Source of the DNA: Paracoccus shanxieyensis
GTDB lineage: Bacteria; Pseudomonadota; Alphaproteobacteria; Rhodobacterales; Rhodobacteraceae
Direction: 5' to 3'
Assembly (NCBI RefSeq): GCF_009711265.1
Contig: NZ_WMII01000004.1
Location: forward strand, 124,001 to 188,000
Length of the DNA stretch: 64,000 nt
In this document: one piece after another, positions 39,108-47,886 of the stretch
How the letters are laid out: each line of letters opens with the position of its first letter
How positions within the stretch are numbered: position 1 is the stretch's first letter
Notes under the pieces: model-generated
The model's input: only the letters and a program-made list of their open reading frames with translations
Database searches by the model: none
What the model was told of the DNA's origin: nothing
Position numbers and translations under genes: made by a program

Positions 39108-39905
39108 ATGATTCAGGTCCATGACCTGCACCGGCATTTCGGCGGGTTTCGCGCCGTGGATGGCGCCAGTCTGACGATCGAGACCGGCTCGATCACCGGG
39201 CTGATCGGCCCGAACGGTGCAGGAAAGTCAACGCTGTTCAACGTCATCGCGGGCGTTCTGCCCCCCACCTCGGGCCGCGTCATCATGGATGGCGAGGATA
39301 TCACCGGGCTGCCCCCGCACCAGCTTTTCCACAAGGGATTGCTGCGGACATTCCAGTTGGCGCATGAGTTTTCCTCGATGACGGTGCGCGAAAACCTGAT
39401 GATGGTCCCCGGTGCGCAGACCGGCGAGACGCTGTGGAACACATGGTTCCAGCGCGCCCGCATCCGCAACGAAGAACGCGCGCTGCGCCAGAAGGCCGAC
39501 GAGGTGCTTGATTTCCTGACCATTTCCCATGTCGCCGACGAAAAGGCGGGCAATCTGTCAGGGGGTCAGAAGAAGCTGCTGGAACTGGGCCGCACCATGA
39601 TGGTCGATGCCAAGATCGTCTTTCTGGACGAGGTCGGCGCGGGCGTGAACCGCACGCTGCTGGGTACGATCGGCGATGCCATCGTCCGGCTGAATCGCGA
39701 ACGCGGCTATACCTTCTGCGTCATCGAACACGACATGGATTTCATCGGCCGCCTGTGCGACCCGGTCATCGTCATGGCTGCGGGCAAGGTGCTGGCCGAA
39801 GGCCCCGCCGCGCATATCATGGAAAATGAGGCCGTGATCGAGGCCTATCTGGGCACCGGCCTGAAGAACAAGGTCGTCGAGACCACGACCGGGGACACGG
39901 CATGA
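39108..39905 (+). CDS. livG: ABC transporter ATPase, LivG type
   Basis: A 265-residue ATPase with Walker A GPNGAGKST near residue 37, a LivG-type insert (RTFQLAHEFSSMTVRENLM), the signature NLSGGQKKLLELG, and Walker B VFLDEVGAGVN. The residue after the catalytic Glu is Val rather than the common Pro. ATG 39108 follows GGGGAG; an in-frame TTG four codons earlier is less likely. The end overlaps livF by 4 bp (ATGA). Confidence 0.93.
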   Translation: MIQVHDLHRHFGGFRAVDGASLTIETGSITGLIGPNGAGKSTLFNVIAGVLPPTSGRVIMDGEDITGLPPHQLFHKGLLRTFQLAHEFSSMTVRENLMMVPGAQTGETLWNTWFQRARIRNEERALRQKADEVLDFLTISHVADEKAGNLSGGQKKLLELGRTMMVDAKIVFLDEVGAGVNRTLLGTIGDAIVRLNRERGYTFCVIEHDMDFIGRLCDPVIVMAAGKVLAEGPAAHIMENEAVIEAYLGTGLKNKVVETTTGDTA

Positions 39906-40606
39906 GCTATCTTTCCGCAACCGACATGCGCGGCGGCTATGGCAAGGCCGATATTTTGAACGGCTGCACGCTGACCGTGGACAAGGGCCAGATTGCGGTG
40001 ATCGTCGGACCGAACGGCGCCGGGAAATCCACCGCGATGAAGGCGGTGTTCGGCATGCTGTCGCTGCGCGAAGGCGCGGTGACGCTGGGCGGTCAGGACA
40101 TCACCGGCCTGACCCCGCAGGAACGCGTGCATCGCGGCATGGGCTTCGTGCCGCAGACCCACAACATCTTCCCGACCATGACCGTCGAGGAAAATCTGCA
40201 AATGGGCGCCTTCATCCGCAAGGATGATTTCCGCGACACCATCCAGCAGGTCTATGACCTGTTCCCGGCCGTGGCCGACAAGCGTCGGCAAAATGCGGGC
40301 GAATTGTCGGGTGGCCAGCGCCAGCAGGTGGCCGTGGGACGGGCGCTGATGACCAAGCCCAGCCTTTTGATGCTGGACGAACCCACCGCAGGCGTCAGCC
40401 CGATTGTCATGGACGAATTGTTCGACCGCATCATCGAGGTCGCCCGCACCGGCATTTCCATCCTGATGGTGGAACAGAACGCCCGGCAGGCGCTCGAGAT
40501 CGCCGATATCGGCTATGTCCTTGTGCAGGGCGCCAACCGCTACACCGACACCGGCAAGGCCCTGATGGCCGACCCCGAGGTCCGCCGCACCTTCCTTGGG
40601 GGCTGA
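39902..40606 (+). CDS. livF: ABC transporter ATPase, LivF type
   Basis: A 234-residue ATPase with Walker A GPNGAGKST, the LivF-type GFVPQTHNIFPTMTVEENL, the signature ELSGGQRQQVAVGRAL and Walker B LLMLDEPTAGVSP. It pairs with LivG to power the two permeases. The stop is directly followed by the livH start. Confidence 0.94.
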   Translation: MSYLSATDMRGGYGKADILNGCTLTVDKGQIAVIVGPNGAGKSTAMKAVFGMLSLREGAVTLGGQDITGLTPQERVHRGMGFVPQTHNIFPTMTVEENLQMGAFIRKDDFRDTIQQVYDLFPAVADKRRQNAGELSGGQRQQVAVGRALMTKPSLLMLDEPTAGVSPIVMDELFDRIIEVARTGISILMVEQNARQALEIADIGYVLVQGANRYTDTGKALMADPEVRRTFLGG

Positions 40607-40607
40607 C

Positions 40608-41609
40608 ATGGATATCCTGAACGCCCTTGTGGCCTTGCTGAATTTCGTCTTGATCCCCGCCGCCGCCTATGGCGCGCAGCTGGCGCTTGGTGCGCTGGGG
40701 GTGACGCTGATCTATGGCATCCTGCGCTTTTCCAACTTTGCCCATGGCGACACCATGGCCTTCGGCACCGCGCTGGTCATCCTTGTGACATGGGGCCTGC
40801 AGGCGCTGGGGATCAGCCTTGGCCCGCTGCCCACGGCGCTTCTGGCCCTGCCCATCGGCATCGCGCTGTGTTCGGGTTTCGTGCTGGGCACGGACCGCGT
40901 GGTCTATCGCTTCTATCGCAAGAAACGCTCCGAGCCGATCATTCTGGTCATGGCCTCGGTCGGCGTGATGTTCATCATGAACGGGCTGACCCGTCTGGTG
41001 ATCGGCGTCGATGAGATCCGCTTTGACGACGGCGCGCGCTTTCTGGTGACGGTGCAGCAGTTCCGCGCCTGGAGCGGGCTGACCGAGGGGCTGGCGCTGC
41101 GTGTCAGTCAGGTGCTGACGCTGGTGGTGACGGCGCTGGCCTGCTGGGCGCTGTTCCGGTTCCTGAACCACTCGCGCGCGGGCAAGGCCATGCGCGCCTA
41201 TTCCGACAATGAGGATCTGGCGCTGCTGTCGGGCATCGACCCGGAACGCGTGGTGCGTCTGACATGGATCATCGCAACCGCGCTGGCCGTCACGGCGGGC
41301 ACGCTGTACGGTCTGGACAAGTCCTTCAAGGCCTTCAACTATTTCCAGATCCTGCTGCCGATCTTTGCCGCCTCGATTGTGGGCGGGCTGGGCAATCCGC
41401 TGGGCGCGGTCGCGGGCGGCTTCATCGTCGCCTTTTCCGAAGTGGCGATCACCTATCCGTGGAAGAAGGTCGCGGGCTATCTGGGCATCGAATCCGATGG
41501 GCTGCTGCAATTGCTGTCGACCGAATACAAATTCGCGGTCAGCTTCGTCATTCTGATCGTCGTCCTGCTGTTCCGGCCTACGGGCCTGTTCCGCGGCAAA
41601 TCGGTCTAA
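40608..41609 (+). CDS. livH: branched-chain amino acid ABC permease, LivH type
   Basis: A 333-residue inner-membrane permease with about eight helices. It has the LivH features AYGAQLALGALGVTLIYGILRFSNFAHGD near the N-terminus, and the cytoplasmic coupling loop AMRAYSDNEDLALLSGID. The C-terminal ASIVGGLGNPLGAVAGGFIV matches the family. GGGGG lies just before the ATG at 40608. Confidence 0.94.
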   Translation: MDILNALVALLNFVLIPAAAYGAQLALGALGVTLIYGILRFSNFAHGDTMAFGTALVILVTWGLQALGISLGPLPTALLALPIGIALCSGFVLGTDRVVYRFYRKKRSEPIILVMASVGVMFIMNGLTRLVIGVDEIRFDDGARFLVTVQQFRAWSGLTEGLALRVSQVLTLVVTALACWALFRFLNHSRAGKAMRAYSDNEDLALLSGIDPERVVRLTWIIATALAVTAGTLYGLDKSFKAFNYFQILLPIFAASIVGGLGNPLGAVAGGFIVAFSEVAITYPWKKVAGYLGIESDGLLQLLSTEYKFAVSFVILIVVLLFRPTGLFRGKSV

Positions 41610-41619
41610 GGGGGTCAAG

Positions 41620-42960
41620 ATGTCGAACACTCGTCAAGCCGAGGCCACCAGCCGCTGGCGCGCCCTGATCGTCTTTGCCGCAATCGCGGTGCTGTTCGTG
41701 CTGGAGGGCACGACGCGGAACGCCATGTTTTCGGGCTCGTGGAACACGGCGCTGGCCATTCTGAACATGGGGCTGATCTCGGCCGTCATGGCCTTGGGCG
41801 TCAATATGCAATGGGGCTATGCGGGCCTGTTCAACGCGGGCGTGGTGGGCTTTATCGCGCTTGGCGCGCTGGGGCCGGTGCTGGTCGCCACGGCCCCGGT
41901 CGAAGGCGCATGGGCCGCCGGTGGCCTGCGCGTCATCGCCGCACTGGTCGTGGGCTTCGGCACGCTGGCCATGGCCGCGCAGGTCTGGGCGGGGGTGGCG
42001 CGCGGCTGGCGCGTGCCTGCGCTGATCGCCACGCTGATCGTGGGCTTTGTCGCCTATCGCTGGCTGTTCGATCCGGCGGTCATGGCCATCGAGGCCAATA
42101 ACGCGGCCAGCGCCGGCAATATCGGCGGGCTGGGCTGGCCGGTGCTGTTGTCATGGCCGGTCGGCGCGGCCTTCGCGGGCGCTGCCGCATGGGGTGTGGG
42201 CAAGGTCGCGCTGGGTCTGCGCTCGGACTATCTGGCGATTGCGACGCTGGGCATCGGTGAAATCATCATCGCCGTTCTGCGCAATGAGGAATGGCTGGCG
42301 CGCGGCGTCAAGAACATGTCGGGCATCCCGCGCCCCGTGCCCTACGAGCTGGAATTGCAGGGCGACCCGGCCTTCGTCGCCAAGGCGGCAAGTTTCGGCA
42401 TGGATGCGGCGACGGCCTCGGGGATCTGGGTCAAGCTGCTTTATGCCGGGCTGTTCGGCGCGGTGCTGCTGCTGGTCATCCTGCTGGCCGAACTGGCGCT
42501 GAAATCGCCCTGGGGCCGGATGATGCGCGCCATCCGCGACAATGAGACCGCCGCCAGCGCCATGGGCAAGAACGTCACCGGGCGGCATTTGCAGATCTTC
42601 GTCATCGGCTCGGCCGTGATCGGTCTGGGCGGCGCGATGATGGTGACGATGGACGGGCTGCTGTCGCCGGGCGGCTTCAACCCGCTGCGCTATACCTTCC
42701 TGATCTGGGTAATGGTCATCGTCGGCGGCTCGGGCAATAACTGGGGCGCGGTGCTGGGCGCGGTGCTGGTCTGGTTCCTGTGGATCAAGGCCGAGGTCTG
42801 GGGTCCGGCGCTGATGCATCTGATCACCCTGCCGCTGCCCGAGGGCGGCCTGCGCAGCCAACTTCTGGGCGGCGCGCCGCATATGCGCTTCATCGCCATG
42901 GGGCTGGTGCTGCTACTGGTGCTGCGCTTCGCCCCGCGTGGCCTCGTCCCCGAGAAATAG
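41620..42960 (+). CDS. livM: branched-chain amino acid ABC permease, LivM type
   Basis: A 446-residue permease, longer than the usual 320-430 residues. The LivM core is visible in ILNMGLISAVMALGVNMQWGYAGLFNAGVVGFIALGA and LRSDYLAIATLGIGEI. The coupling loop is MMRAIRDNETAASAMGKN. An enlarged, Ala/Gly-rich region between about residues 85 and 185 adds two or three helices. It closes the operon; stem-loops and a terminator follow. Confidence 0.93.
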   Translation: MSNTRQAEATSRWRALIVFAAIAVLFVLEGTTRNAMFSGSWNTALAILNMGLISAVMALGVNMQWGYAGLFNAGVVGFIALGALGPVLVATAPVEGAWAAGGLRVIAALVVGFGTLAMAAQVWAGVARGWRVPALIATLIVGFVAYRWLFDPAVMAIEANNAASAGNIGGLGWPVLLSWPVGAAFAGAAAWGVGKVALGLRSDYLAIATLGIGEIIIAVLRNEEWLARGVKNMSGIPRPVPYELELQGDPAFVAKAASFGMDAATASGIWVKLLYAGLFGAVLLLVILLAELALKSPWGRMMRAIRDNETAASAMGKNVTGRHLQIFVIGSAVIGLGGAMMVTMDGLLSPGGFNPLRYTFLIWVMVIVGGSGNNWGAVLGAVLVWFLWIKAEVWGPALMHLITLPLPEGGLRSQLLGGAPHMRFIAMGLVLLLVLRFAPRGLVPEK

Positions 42961-42981
42961 GGCGCAAGGGGGCATCGCCCC

Positions 42982-43018
42982 CGCCTTGTCCGCCCCCTTG
43001 ATGGGGGTGGGCAAGGCG
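42982..43018 (+). terminator. large hairpin after livM
   Basis: CGCCTTG and CAAGGCG enclose a second GC-rich inner stem (CGCCCCC with GGGGGTG), giving a long stable hairpin 21 bp after the livM stop. A smaller stem-loop (42968-42982, GGGGGC-ATC-GCCCCC) precedes it. Neither has a T run. They may protect the mRNA 3' end or assist the terminator at 43048. Confidence 0.5.
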
Positions 43019-43047
43019 CGCTGATCGGGACATCCCTAAGACACGAA

Positions 43048-43072
43048 AAAAGGGGCCGCGTTGGCCCCTTTT
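43048..43072. terminator. bidirectional terminator between livM and purN
   Basis: AAAAGGGGCC, five bases, GGCCCCTTTT form a perfect stem with an A tract on one side and a T tract on the other. It ends immediately before the purN stop codon and serves both convergent operons. Confidence 0.9.
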
Positions 43073-43073
43073 G

Positions 43074-43670
43074 CTATGCCGCGTTCAGCAGCACCGGTGT
43101 CTGGTCGCCGCTGGCAAAGCGGCGCAGCACCTGCGGATACAGCAGATGTTCCTGCACCAAGACCCGCGCGGCCAGCGTGTCGGCGGTATCGTCCGGCAGG
43201 ACCGGCACGCGCGCCTGACCCAGCAGCGGCCCGGCATCCAGTTCCGGCGTTACCAGATGCACCGTCGCGCCCGCCTCGGCATCGCCCGCGTCGATGGCGC
43301 GCTGATGCGTGTGCAGGCCGGGATATTTCGGCAGCAATGAGGGGTGGATGTTCAGCATCCGCCCCTGAAACCGCTGCACGAAAGCAGGCGTCAGGATGCG
43401 CATGAAGCCTGCAAGGCACAGAATGTCGGGCTGGGCGGCCAGCAAGGGCTCAAGCAGCGCGGCCTCGAAGGCGGCGCGGTCGCCCTGATAGGCACGATGG
43501 TCGATGGCAAAGGTCGTAACGCCCATATCGCGCGCCTTGGCCAGCCCCCCGGCCTGCGGATCGTTCGATCCGACGATGACCGCGCGGGCGGGGTGGTCGC
43601 CCACCATCGCCTGCACCAGTTTCACCATATTCGAGCCGCCGCCCGAAATCAGGATGGCGGTGCGTTTCAC
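43074..43670 (-). CDS. purN: phosphoribosylglycinamide formyltransferase
   Basis: A 198-residue folate-dependent GAR transformylase. The N-terminal [16 protein letters not shown] is followed by [39 protein letters not shown] and [19 protein letters not shown], which hold the catalytic Asn, His and Asp. Its start overlaps the purM stop by 4 bp; purM-purN is a standard operon. Confidence 0.96.
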   Translation of the reverse strand: MKRTAILISGGGSNMVKLVQAMVGDHPARAVIVGSNDPQAGGLAKARDMGVTTFAIDHRAYQGDRAAFEAALLEPLLAAQPDILCLAGFMRILTPAFVQRFQGRMLNIHPSLLPKYPGLHTHQRAIDAGDAEAGATVHLVTPELDAGPLLGQARVPVLPDDTADTLAARVLVQEHLLYPQVLRRFASGDQTPVLLNAA

Positions 43671-44713
43671 CGCAGGTTGCCGGAATAGCGCACACCTTCG
43701 CCCGGCGTCACATGGCCAAGGCGGAAGACGGTTTCGCCTTCGGATTTCAGCAGGGCTTCCAGCGCCTCGGCGCGGTCGGCCGCGACCGCAAGGATCATGC
43801 CGACGCCCGAGTTGAAGGTCTTCAGCATCTCGGCATCGGCGATGCCACCCGCCTCGGCCAGCCAGTCGAAGACGGCGGGCAGCGTGAAGCTGTTAAGGTC
43901 GATTTCCGCGCCCAGACCCTTGGGCAGCACGCGCGGCAGGTTTTCGGTGATGCCGCCGCCGGTGATATGGGCCGCCGCGTGGACGCCGCCCGAATGGATC
44001 GCCGCCAGCACCGCGTTGACGTAAAGCCGCGTGGGCACCAGCAGCGCCTGACCCAGCGTGCCGCTGCCAAAGGGGTTGGGCGATTCCCATGTCAGACCGG
44101 CATGTTCGGCCACCTTGCGCACCAGCGAAAAGCCGTTGGAATGCACCCCGTCCGAGGCAAGGCCCAGCAGCACGTCGCCGTCCTTGACGCCTGCGGGCAG
44201 CGATTTGCCGCGCTCCATCGCGCCGACGGCAAAGCCTGCAAGATCGAAATCGCCCTTGGCATACATGCCCGGCATCTCGGCGGTCTCGCCTCCGATCAGC
44301 GCCGTGCCCGACAGGCGGCAGCCTTCGGCAATGCCATTGATGACGCGCGCGGCCTCATCGACGGACAGCTTGCCGGTCGCGAAGTAATCCAGAAAAAACA
44401 AGGGCTCCGCGCCTTGGCAGACCAGATCATTGACGCACATGGCCACAAGGTCGATGCCCAGCCCGTCCAGTTCGCCCGTGTCGATGCCGATGCGCAGCTT
44501 GGTGCCGACGCCATCGGTGGCGGCGACCAGAACCGGGTCGTTGAAGCCCGCCGCGCGCGGATCGAACAGCGCGCCGAACCCGCCCAGACCGTCCATCACG
44601 CCGGGACGCTTGGTCGCGGCAGCGGCGGGCTTGATCCGTTCGACCAGCGCATTGCCTGCGTCGATATCCACTCCGGCTGCGGCATAGGACAGGCCATCTT
44701 TGCGCTGGGTCAT
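43667..44713 (-). CDS. purM: phosphoribosylformylglycinamidine cyclo-ligase
   Basis: A 348-residue AIR synthetase, the fifth purine step. Motifs are [49 protein letters not shown] and [19 protein letters not shown] 44713 ([10 protein letters not shown]) has AAAGGA upstream; the longer in-frame lead is not family-like. It is followed directly by purN. Confidence 0.96.
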   Translation of the reverse strand: MTQRKDGLSYAAAGVDIDAGNALVERIKPAAAATKRPGVMDGLGGFGALFDPRAAGFNDPVLVAATDGVGTKLRIGIDTGELDGLGIDLVAMCVNDLVCQGAEPLFFLDYFATGKLSVDEAARVINGIAEGCRLSGTALIGGETAEMPGMYAKGDFDLAGFAVGAMERGKSLPAGVKDGDVLLGLASDGVHSNGFSLVRKVAEHAGLTWESPNPFGSGTLGQALLVPTRLYVNAVLAAIHSGGVHAAAHITGGGITENLPRVLPKGLGAEIDLNSFTLPAVFDWLAEAGGIADAEMLKTFNSGVGMILAVAADRAEALEALLKSEGETVFRLGHVTPGEGVRYSGNLR

Positions 44714-44793
44714 TCGTCGGGTCCTTTCTGGTTTGTCGTCCCGATACCGCAGCCGGGCGGCGCAGGCAATGATCGCTTGCGCATCCCTGATCC

Positions 44794-46506
44794 TCAGCGC
44801 CGGTCCCATGGCATCGGCGGGTCCAGCCGCGGCCCGCCCTGCCCGCGGGCCAGATCGACCGCCTGGGCGCGGGTGCGCGGCGGGTTCGGCCCGGCCATGC
44901 GCTGCGACAGCCAGCGCGCCACCCGCGCGGTGGCGATGCTGGTGCCGCTGACAAATTGCAGACCGGCCCCGCGCAGAGCGGGGGCGGGCATCCCGGCCAG
45001 CAGCGCGCTGCGGTCACCCGGCGCGGTCAGATCGCCGCATGCGCCATCCCCCAGCAGACTGGCATAGGAGGTGATCGCCCCACCCCGCCCCGCGTAATGC
45101 GCGCCGCAGCGGATCTGCTGCGGCCCCCAGGCATAGGCGTTCAGCGTGCCGTCGCGCCGGATGACGGCATTCGGGGGCTGCGGATCGCGTGACTGCCAGC
45201 GACCGCTGGCATCGCGGTCGTGATAGGCGGGATCGGCCAGCCGCGACTGCCGGCCCGCACGCGGAAAGCCGAACAGCCGGTCGTCGCGCTGCACGGTGAC
45301 ATCGCAGGCGCCGGGTGCCTGAAGCAGCGTGATCTGCCACAGCCCCGGCGGCGCCAGCGCCTGCCCCGCCGCATCCGCAACCGTGGGCGGGGCGATCAGC
45401 GTCAGGCATTGGCGCAGGCCGGTATCGCGTTCGACCGCCTGCAGGACCAGCCGCGCAAGCTCTCGTCCCTGCGGATCGACCAGCTTGGCGATCTGCGCGC
45501 CCGCGCCGCCAGGGGCGGCGAAGGCCGTCTCGACCGCATCCAGCCCCGGCAGTTCCAGCCGCAGCCGGATGGCGGGCGCGCCAATGGCTGCGGGCGGGGT
45601 CCAAAGCTGCATCTCGCTGAGGGTGCGGTCATCGGGCAGAAGCTGCCAGCCCAGACCTTGGCCCGGCGCCAGCACCCCGTTCAGCCGCCGCTGCCGGGTG
45701 TTGCCGCTGGCCAGCACGAAATGCACCGGCCCAAGCTCGGGCGGCGGGTCATCGGCCAGATGCTGCTGCATCAGTTCGATCAGCGACTGGCCATCGCGCG
45801 ACCCTGCGGTGATCCCCAATGAGATATTGACCACCAGCGGCGGCCGAACGGGCGGCCCGGCAAGGCTGCGGTTGATCTGGCGCGCCAGCAACCGCGCGCG
45901 GCTGATGATGAACACGACCGCGACCTGCATCAGCAGCGGCATCGCTGCGCCCGAGGTATCTGCCAAGGCCCAGTCGGGCAGGCCGACGGCGATCAGCGGA
46001 TGCGCCCGACCGGTCGGATCGTCGGGCGGATAGCCGGCTGCCGTGCAGGCGATCCCTGCCCCATGGCTGCGCGCCCGCAGCATCCAGCGGCTTTGGGCGC
46101 GGGCCGCATCCATCAGGCCAAGCCCACGATACAGCGCCTCATCCGGGCAAAGCGTGGCACTGCCCGCGCCGCGAAGCTGGTCGATCTCGGGTCCGCGCAG
46201 TTCCTGACCGAACGGAATATCGGGCCGCGCCACCATCGGCGGCGGTCCGTCCTGCATCCAGATCGAGGCCACGCGGCTATGCCCGCTTTGCGTTGTCAGC
46301 AGGCGATGCGCAAAGGGGATGCAATGGTCGATCACCGCCACGATGGCCATCTGGCGCGGATCGGGCGGCATGGCCTCTGCCGACAGCAGATCATCGCCGG
46401 GCGGGACGCCCATTGCCGGAGGCTCGGGCGGCGCGAACAGCGGCAGATTGCGGGTCAGCTGCTCATACAGCGCGTCATAGCGCGCGACCGTGTTCAGCGC
46501 GATCAT
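44794..46506 (-). CDS. subtilisin-like (S8) serine protease, cytosolic type
   Basis: A 570-residue protein with a divergent S8 catalytic set: D60 in [11 protein letters not shown]148 in [15 protein letters not shown], the oxyanion N269 in VLASGNT and S523 in [14 protein letters not shown]. The His motif is SHGAGIA instead of HGTHVAG. A beta-rich insertion of about 250 residues (roughly 270-515) separates Asn from Ser. No signal peptide is visible. Its ATG overlaps the 71-residue gene by 4 bp and that gene overlaps the PAP2-type gene, so three products are coupled. The family is clear; role and substrate are unknown. Confidence 0.85.
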   Translation of the reverse strand: MIALNTVARYDALYEQLTRNLPLFAPPEPPAMGVPPGDDLLSAEAMPPDPRQMAIVAVIDHCIPFAHRLLTTQSGHSRVASIWMQDGPPPMVARPDIPFGQELRGPEIDQLRGAGSATLCPDEALYRGLGLMDAARAQSRWMLRARSHGAGIACTAAGYPPDDPTGRAHPLIAVGLPDWALADTSGAAMPLLMQVAVVFIISRARLLARQINRSLAGPPVRPPLVVNISLGITAGSRDGQSLIELMQQHLADDPPPELGPVHFVLASGNTRQRRLNGVLAPGQGLGWQLLPDDRTLSEMQLWTPPAAIGAPAIRLRLELPGLDAVETAFAAPGGAGAQIAKLVDPQGRELARLVLQAVERDTGLRQCLTLIAPPTVADAAGQALAPPGLWQITLLQAPGACDVTVQRDDRLFGFPRAGRQSRLADPAYHDRDASGRWQSRDPQPPNAVIRRDGTLNAYAWGPQQIRCGAHYAGRGGAITSYASLLGDGACGDLTAPGDRSALLAGMPAPALRGAGLQFVSGTSIATARVARWLSQRMAGPNPPRTRAQAVDLARGQGGPRLDPPMPWDRR

Positions 46507-46718
46507 GTGTCGAACGCCGAGCGGATCAGCGCCTCCAGCGCGCCACGCCGCGCCCGCCGCAGATCGTGGGATACATCCGCGCCCAGTTCGGCCTGCGCGC
46601 CCTGCGGCGGATGCAGCAGGTAATCCACCAGGGCCGAGCCTTCGGCCCCGATCCGGGCATTCGCCTGATCGTCCAGCGGCTGGAACCGCAGATCCGGGCG
46701 GGGGTGCTTCACAGCCAT
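46503..46718 (-). CDS. 71-residue protein of the protease operon
   Basis: A short soluble protein beginning MAVKHPRPDLRFQPLDDQAN, with one predicted helix in ALVDYLLHPPQ and a basic helical C-terminus (HDLRRARRGALEALIRS). It overlaps the upstream PAP2-type gene by 10 bp and the protease gene by 4 bp. Its position suggests a partner, inhibitor or chaperone of the protease. No family is recognised. Confidence 0.7.
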   Translation of the reverse strand: MAVKHPRPDLRFQPLDDQANARIGAEGSALVDYLLHPPQGAQAELGADVSHDLRRARRGALEALIRSAFDT

Positions 46719-47797
46719 CTGGACCCCCATTCCGCCTGCGCCTCGGCCCACAGCGCCGCCAGCAGGTCCGAGACATTGGCCTGCACCGACGCGCCCACAA
46801 CCAGACAGTCATCGCCGCCGATCACGTCGCACAGCCGCGCCAGATGGAAATCGCGGCTATGGCCGGGGGCGGTGTTGCCCCACTGCTCGCCCTTGAAATC
46901 CAGCGCCGGGCAATCCTGCCCCGCAACGCCCGCGCGTGAGGCCAGCCAGCGCGCCAGCGTGATGCCCAGAACCGCGCCCGCCGCGCTGTCGACCGGGAAA
47001 TGCACCCCGGCGACGGTGCGGTTGACCGCGATCCGCGCCGCCATGCGATACAGCTGGCTGTCGGCGGTGATCGGCGCGGGGGCGGTGTGATCGGCGCGGG
47101 TCAGGATGGCCAGAAATGTCGCCAGCGCAAAGGCTTGCGTGGCATGGCCGCTGGGATAGCTGCCATGCAGCGGCGTGGGGATCATCGGCTGGACCTGATC
47201 GCTCAGCATCTCGGCGCGGGGCGCGGCGAAGGCCAGCTTGACGCGCTGCACCGCGAATGTCCCCAGATCGGCAACCAGCGCCATCAGCCGGCGCGTCATC
47301 GGCGCGCGTCCCGCCTTGATCGGCAGGATCGAGGTGAAGAAGCTGTCCAGATCGGTGGTCTGGACCAGAATCTCCTCCTGCCGCTCGGGCCGCAGATCGG
47401 CATAGCCCAGCACCAGCGCCAGTTCCTCGGCGAAATCCTGATCCGAGGGCAGTCGCAGCTTCAAAAGCGCCGCCTTCCCCGCATCGCCGCGCCCGTAGAG
47501 CGTGACCTTGGTGCTGGGCAGATCGGCGGGCGCTGGCGTGACGGTCAGCGTCTCCAGCATCTCGAACAGCAGGATGCCATGGGCGAAATGCTCCTCCAGC
47601 CGCCGCAGCCGCCGCAGCGGTGTCAGGGGCGCGCGTTGCGGCGTGGCGGCAGGCGGCGGCACGGCGTCGGCAATGCCGTCGCGCGCGATCATCAGCGCTG
47701 TTGACAGGCTGCCACTGCCGCCGCCAGACCCGGACGACTGGTGCGCATTATGGGCATTATGTGCATTATGGGCGTTATGGGCATTTGTCAGCGACAC
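46709..47797 (-). CDS. PAP2/vanadium-haloperoxidase-type enzyme with His-rich N-terminus
   Basis: A 362-residue protein with the acid-phosphatase/haloperoxidase set: K187 and R194 in KLAFAAPR, YPSGHA with H218, and R260, H266, D270 in RTVAGVHFPVD. The order matches the vanadate/phosphate pocket of PAP2 and haloperoxidases. The N-terminus has five Asn-Ala-His repeats (residues 5-19), then a Ser/Gly linker (20-30). No membrane helices are obvious, unlike lipid phosphatases, which favours a haloperoxidase-like soluble fold. The start is GTG with AAAGG upstream. It leads the coupled genes to the protease and is divergent from the regulator. Confidence 0.82.
   Translation of the reverse strand: MSLTNAHNAHNAHNAHNAHQSSGSGGGSGSLSTALMIARDGIADAVPPPAATPQRAPLTPLRRLRRLEEHFAHGILLFEMLETLTVTPAPADLPSTKVTLYGRGDAGKAALLKLRLPSDQDFAEELALVLGYADLRPERQEEILVQTTDLDSFFTSILPIKAGRAPMTRRLMALVADLGTFAVQRVKLAFAAPRAEMLSDQVQPMIPTPLHGSYPSGHATQAFALATFLAILTRADHTAPAPITADSQLYRMAARIAVNRTVAGVHFPVDSAAGAVLGITLARWLASRAGVAGQDCPALDFKGEQWGNTAPGHSRDFHLARLCDVIGGDDCLVVGASVQANVSDLLAALWAEAQAEWGSRWL
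47741..47785 (-). repeat. nine-base coding repeat, five units, encoding (Asn-Ala-His)5
   Basis: Five consecutive nine-base units encode Asn-Ala-His near the start of the PAP2-type protein. Codons vary slightly (AAT/AAC, GCC/GCA/GCG, CAT/CAC), so the array is not brand new. Unit changes would keep the reading frame and would only vary the length of the His-rich tail. Confidence 0.85.
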
Positions 47798-47886
47798 GGT
47801 GATAGCCTTTCATAACCAGCAAGGTTTCGTGCGGAATGCTTAATTCGGATAATATATCTGAACATTAGCAGGGGCTGCGATTCGCG

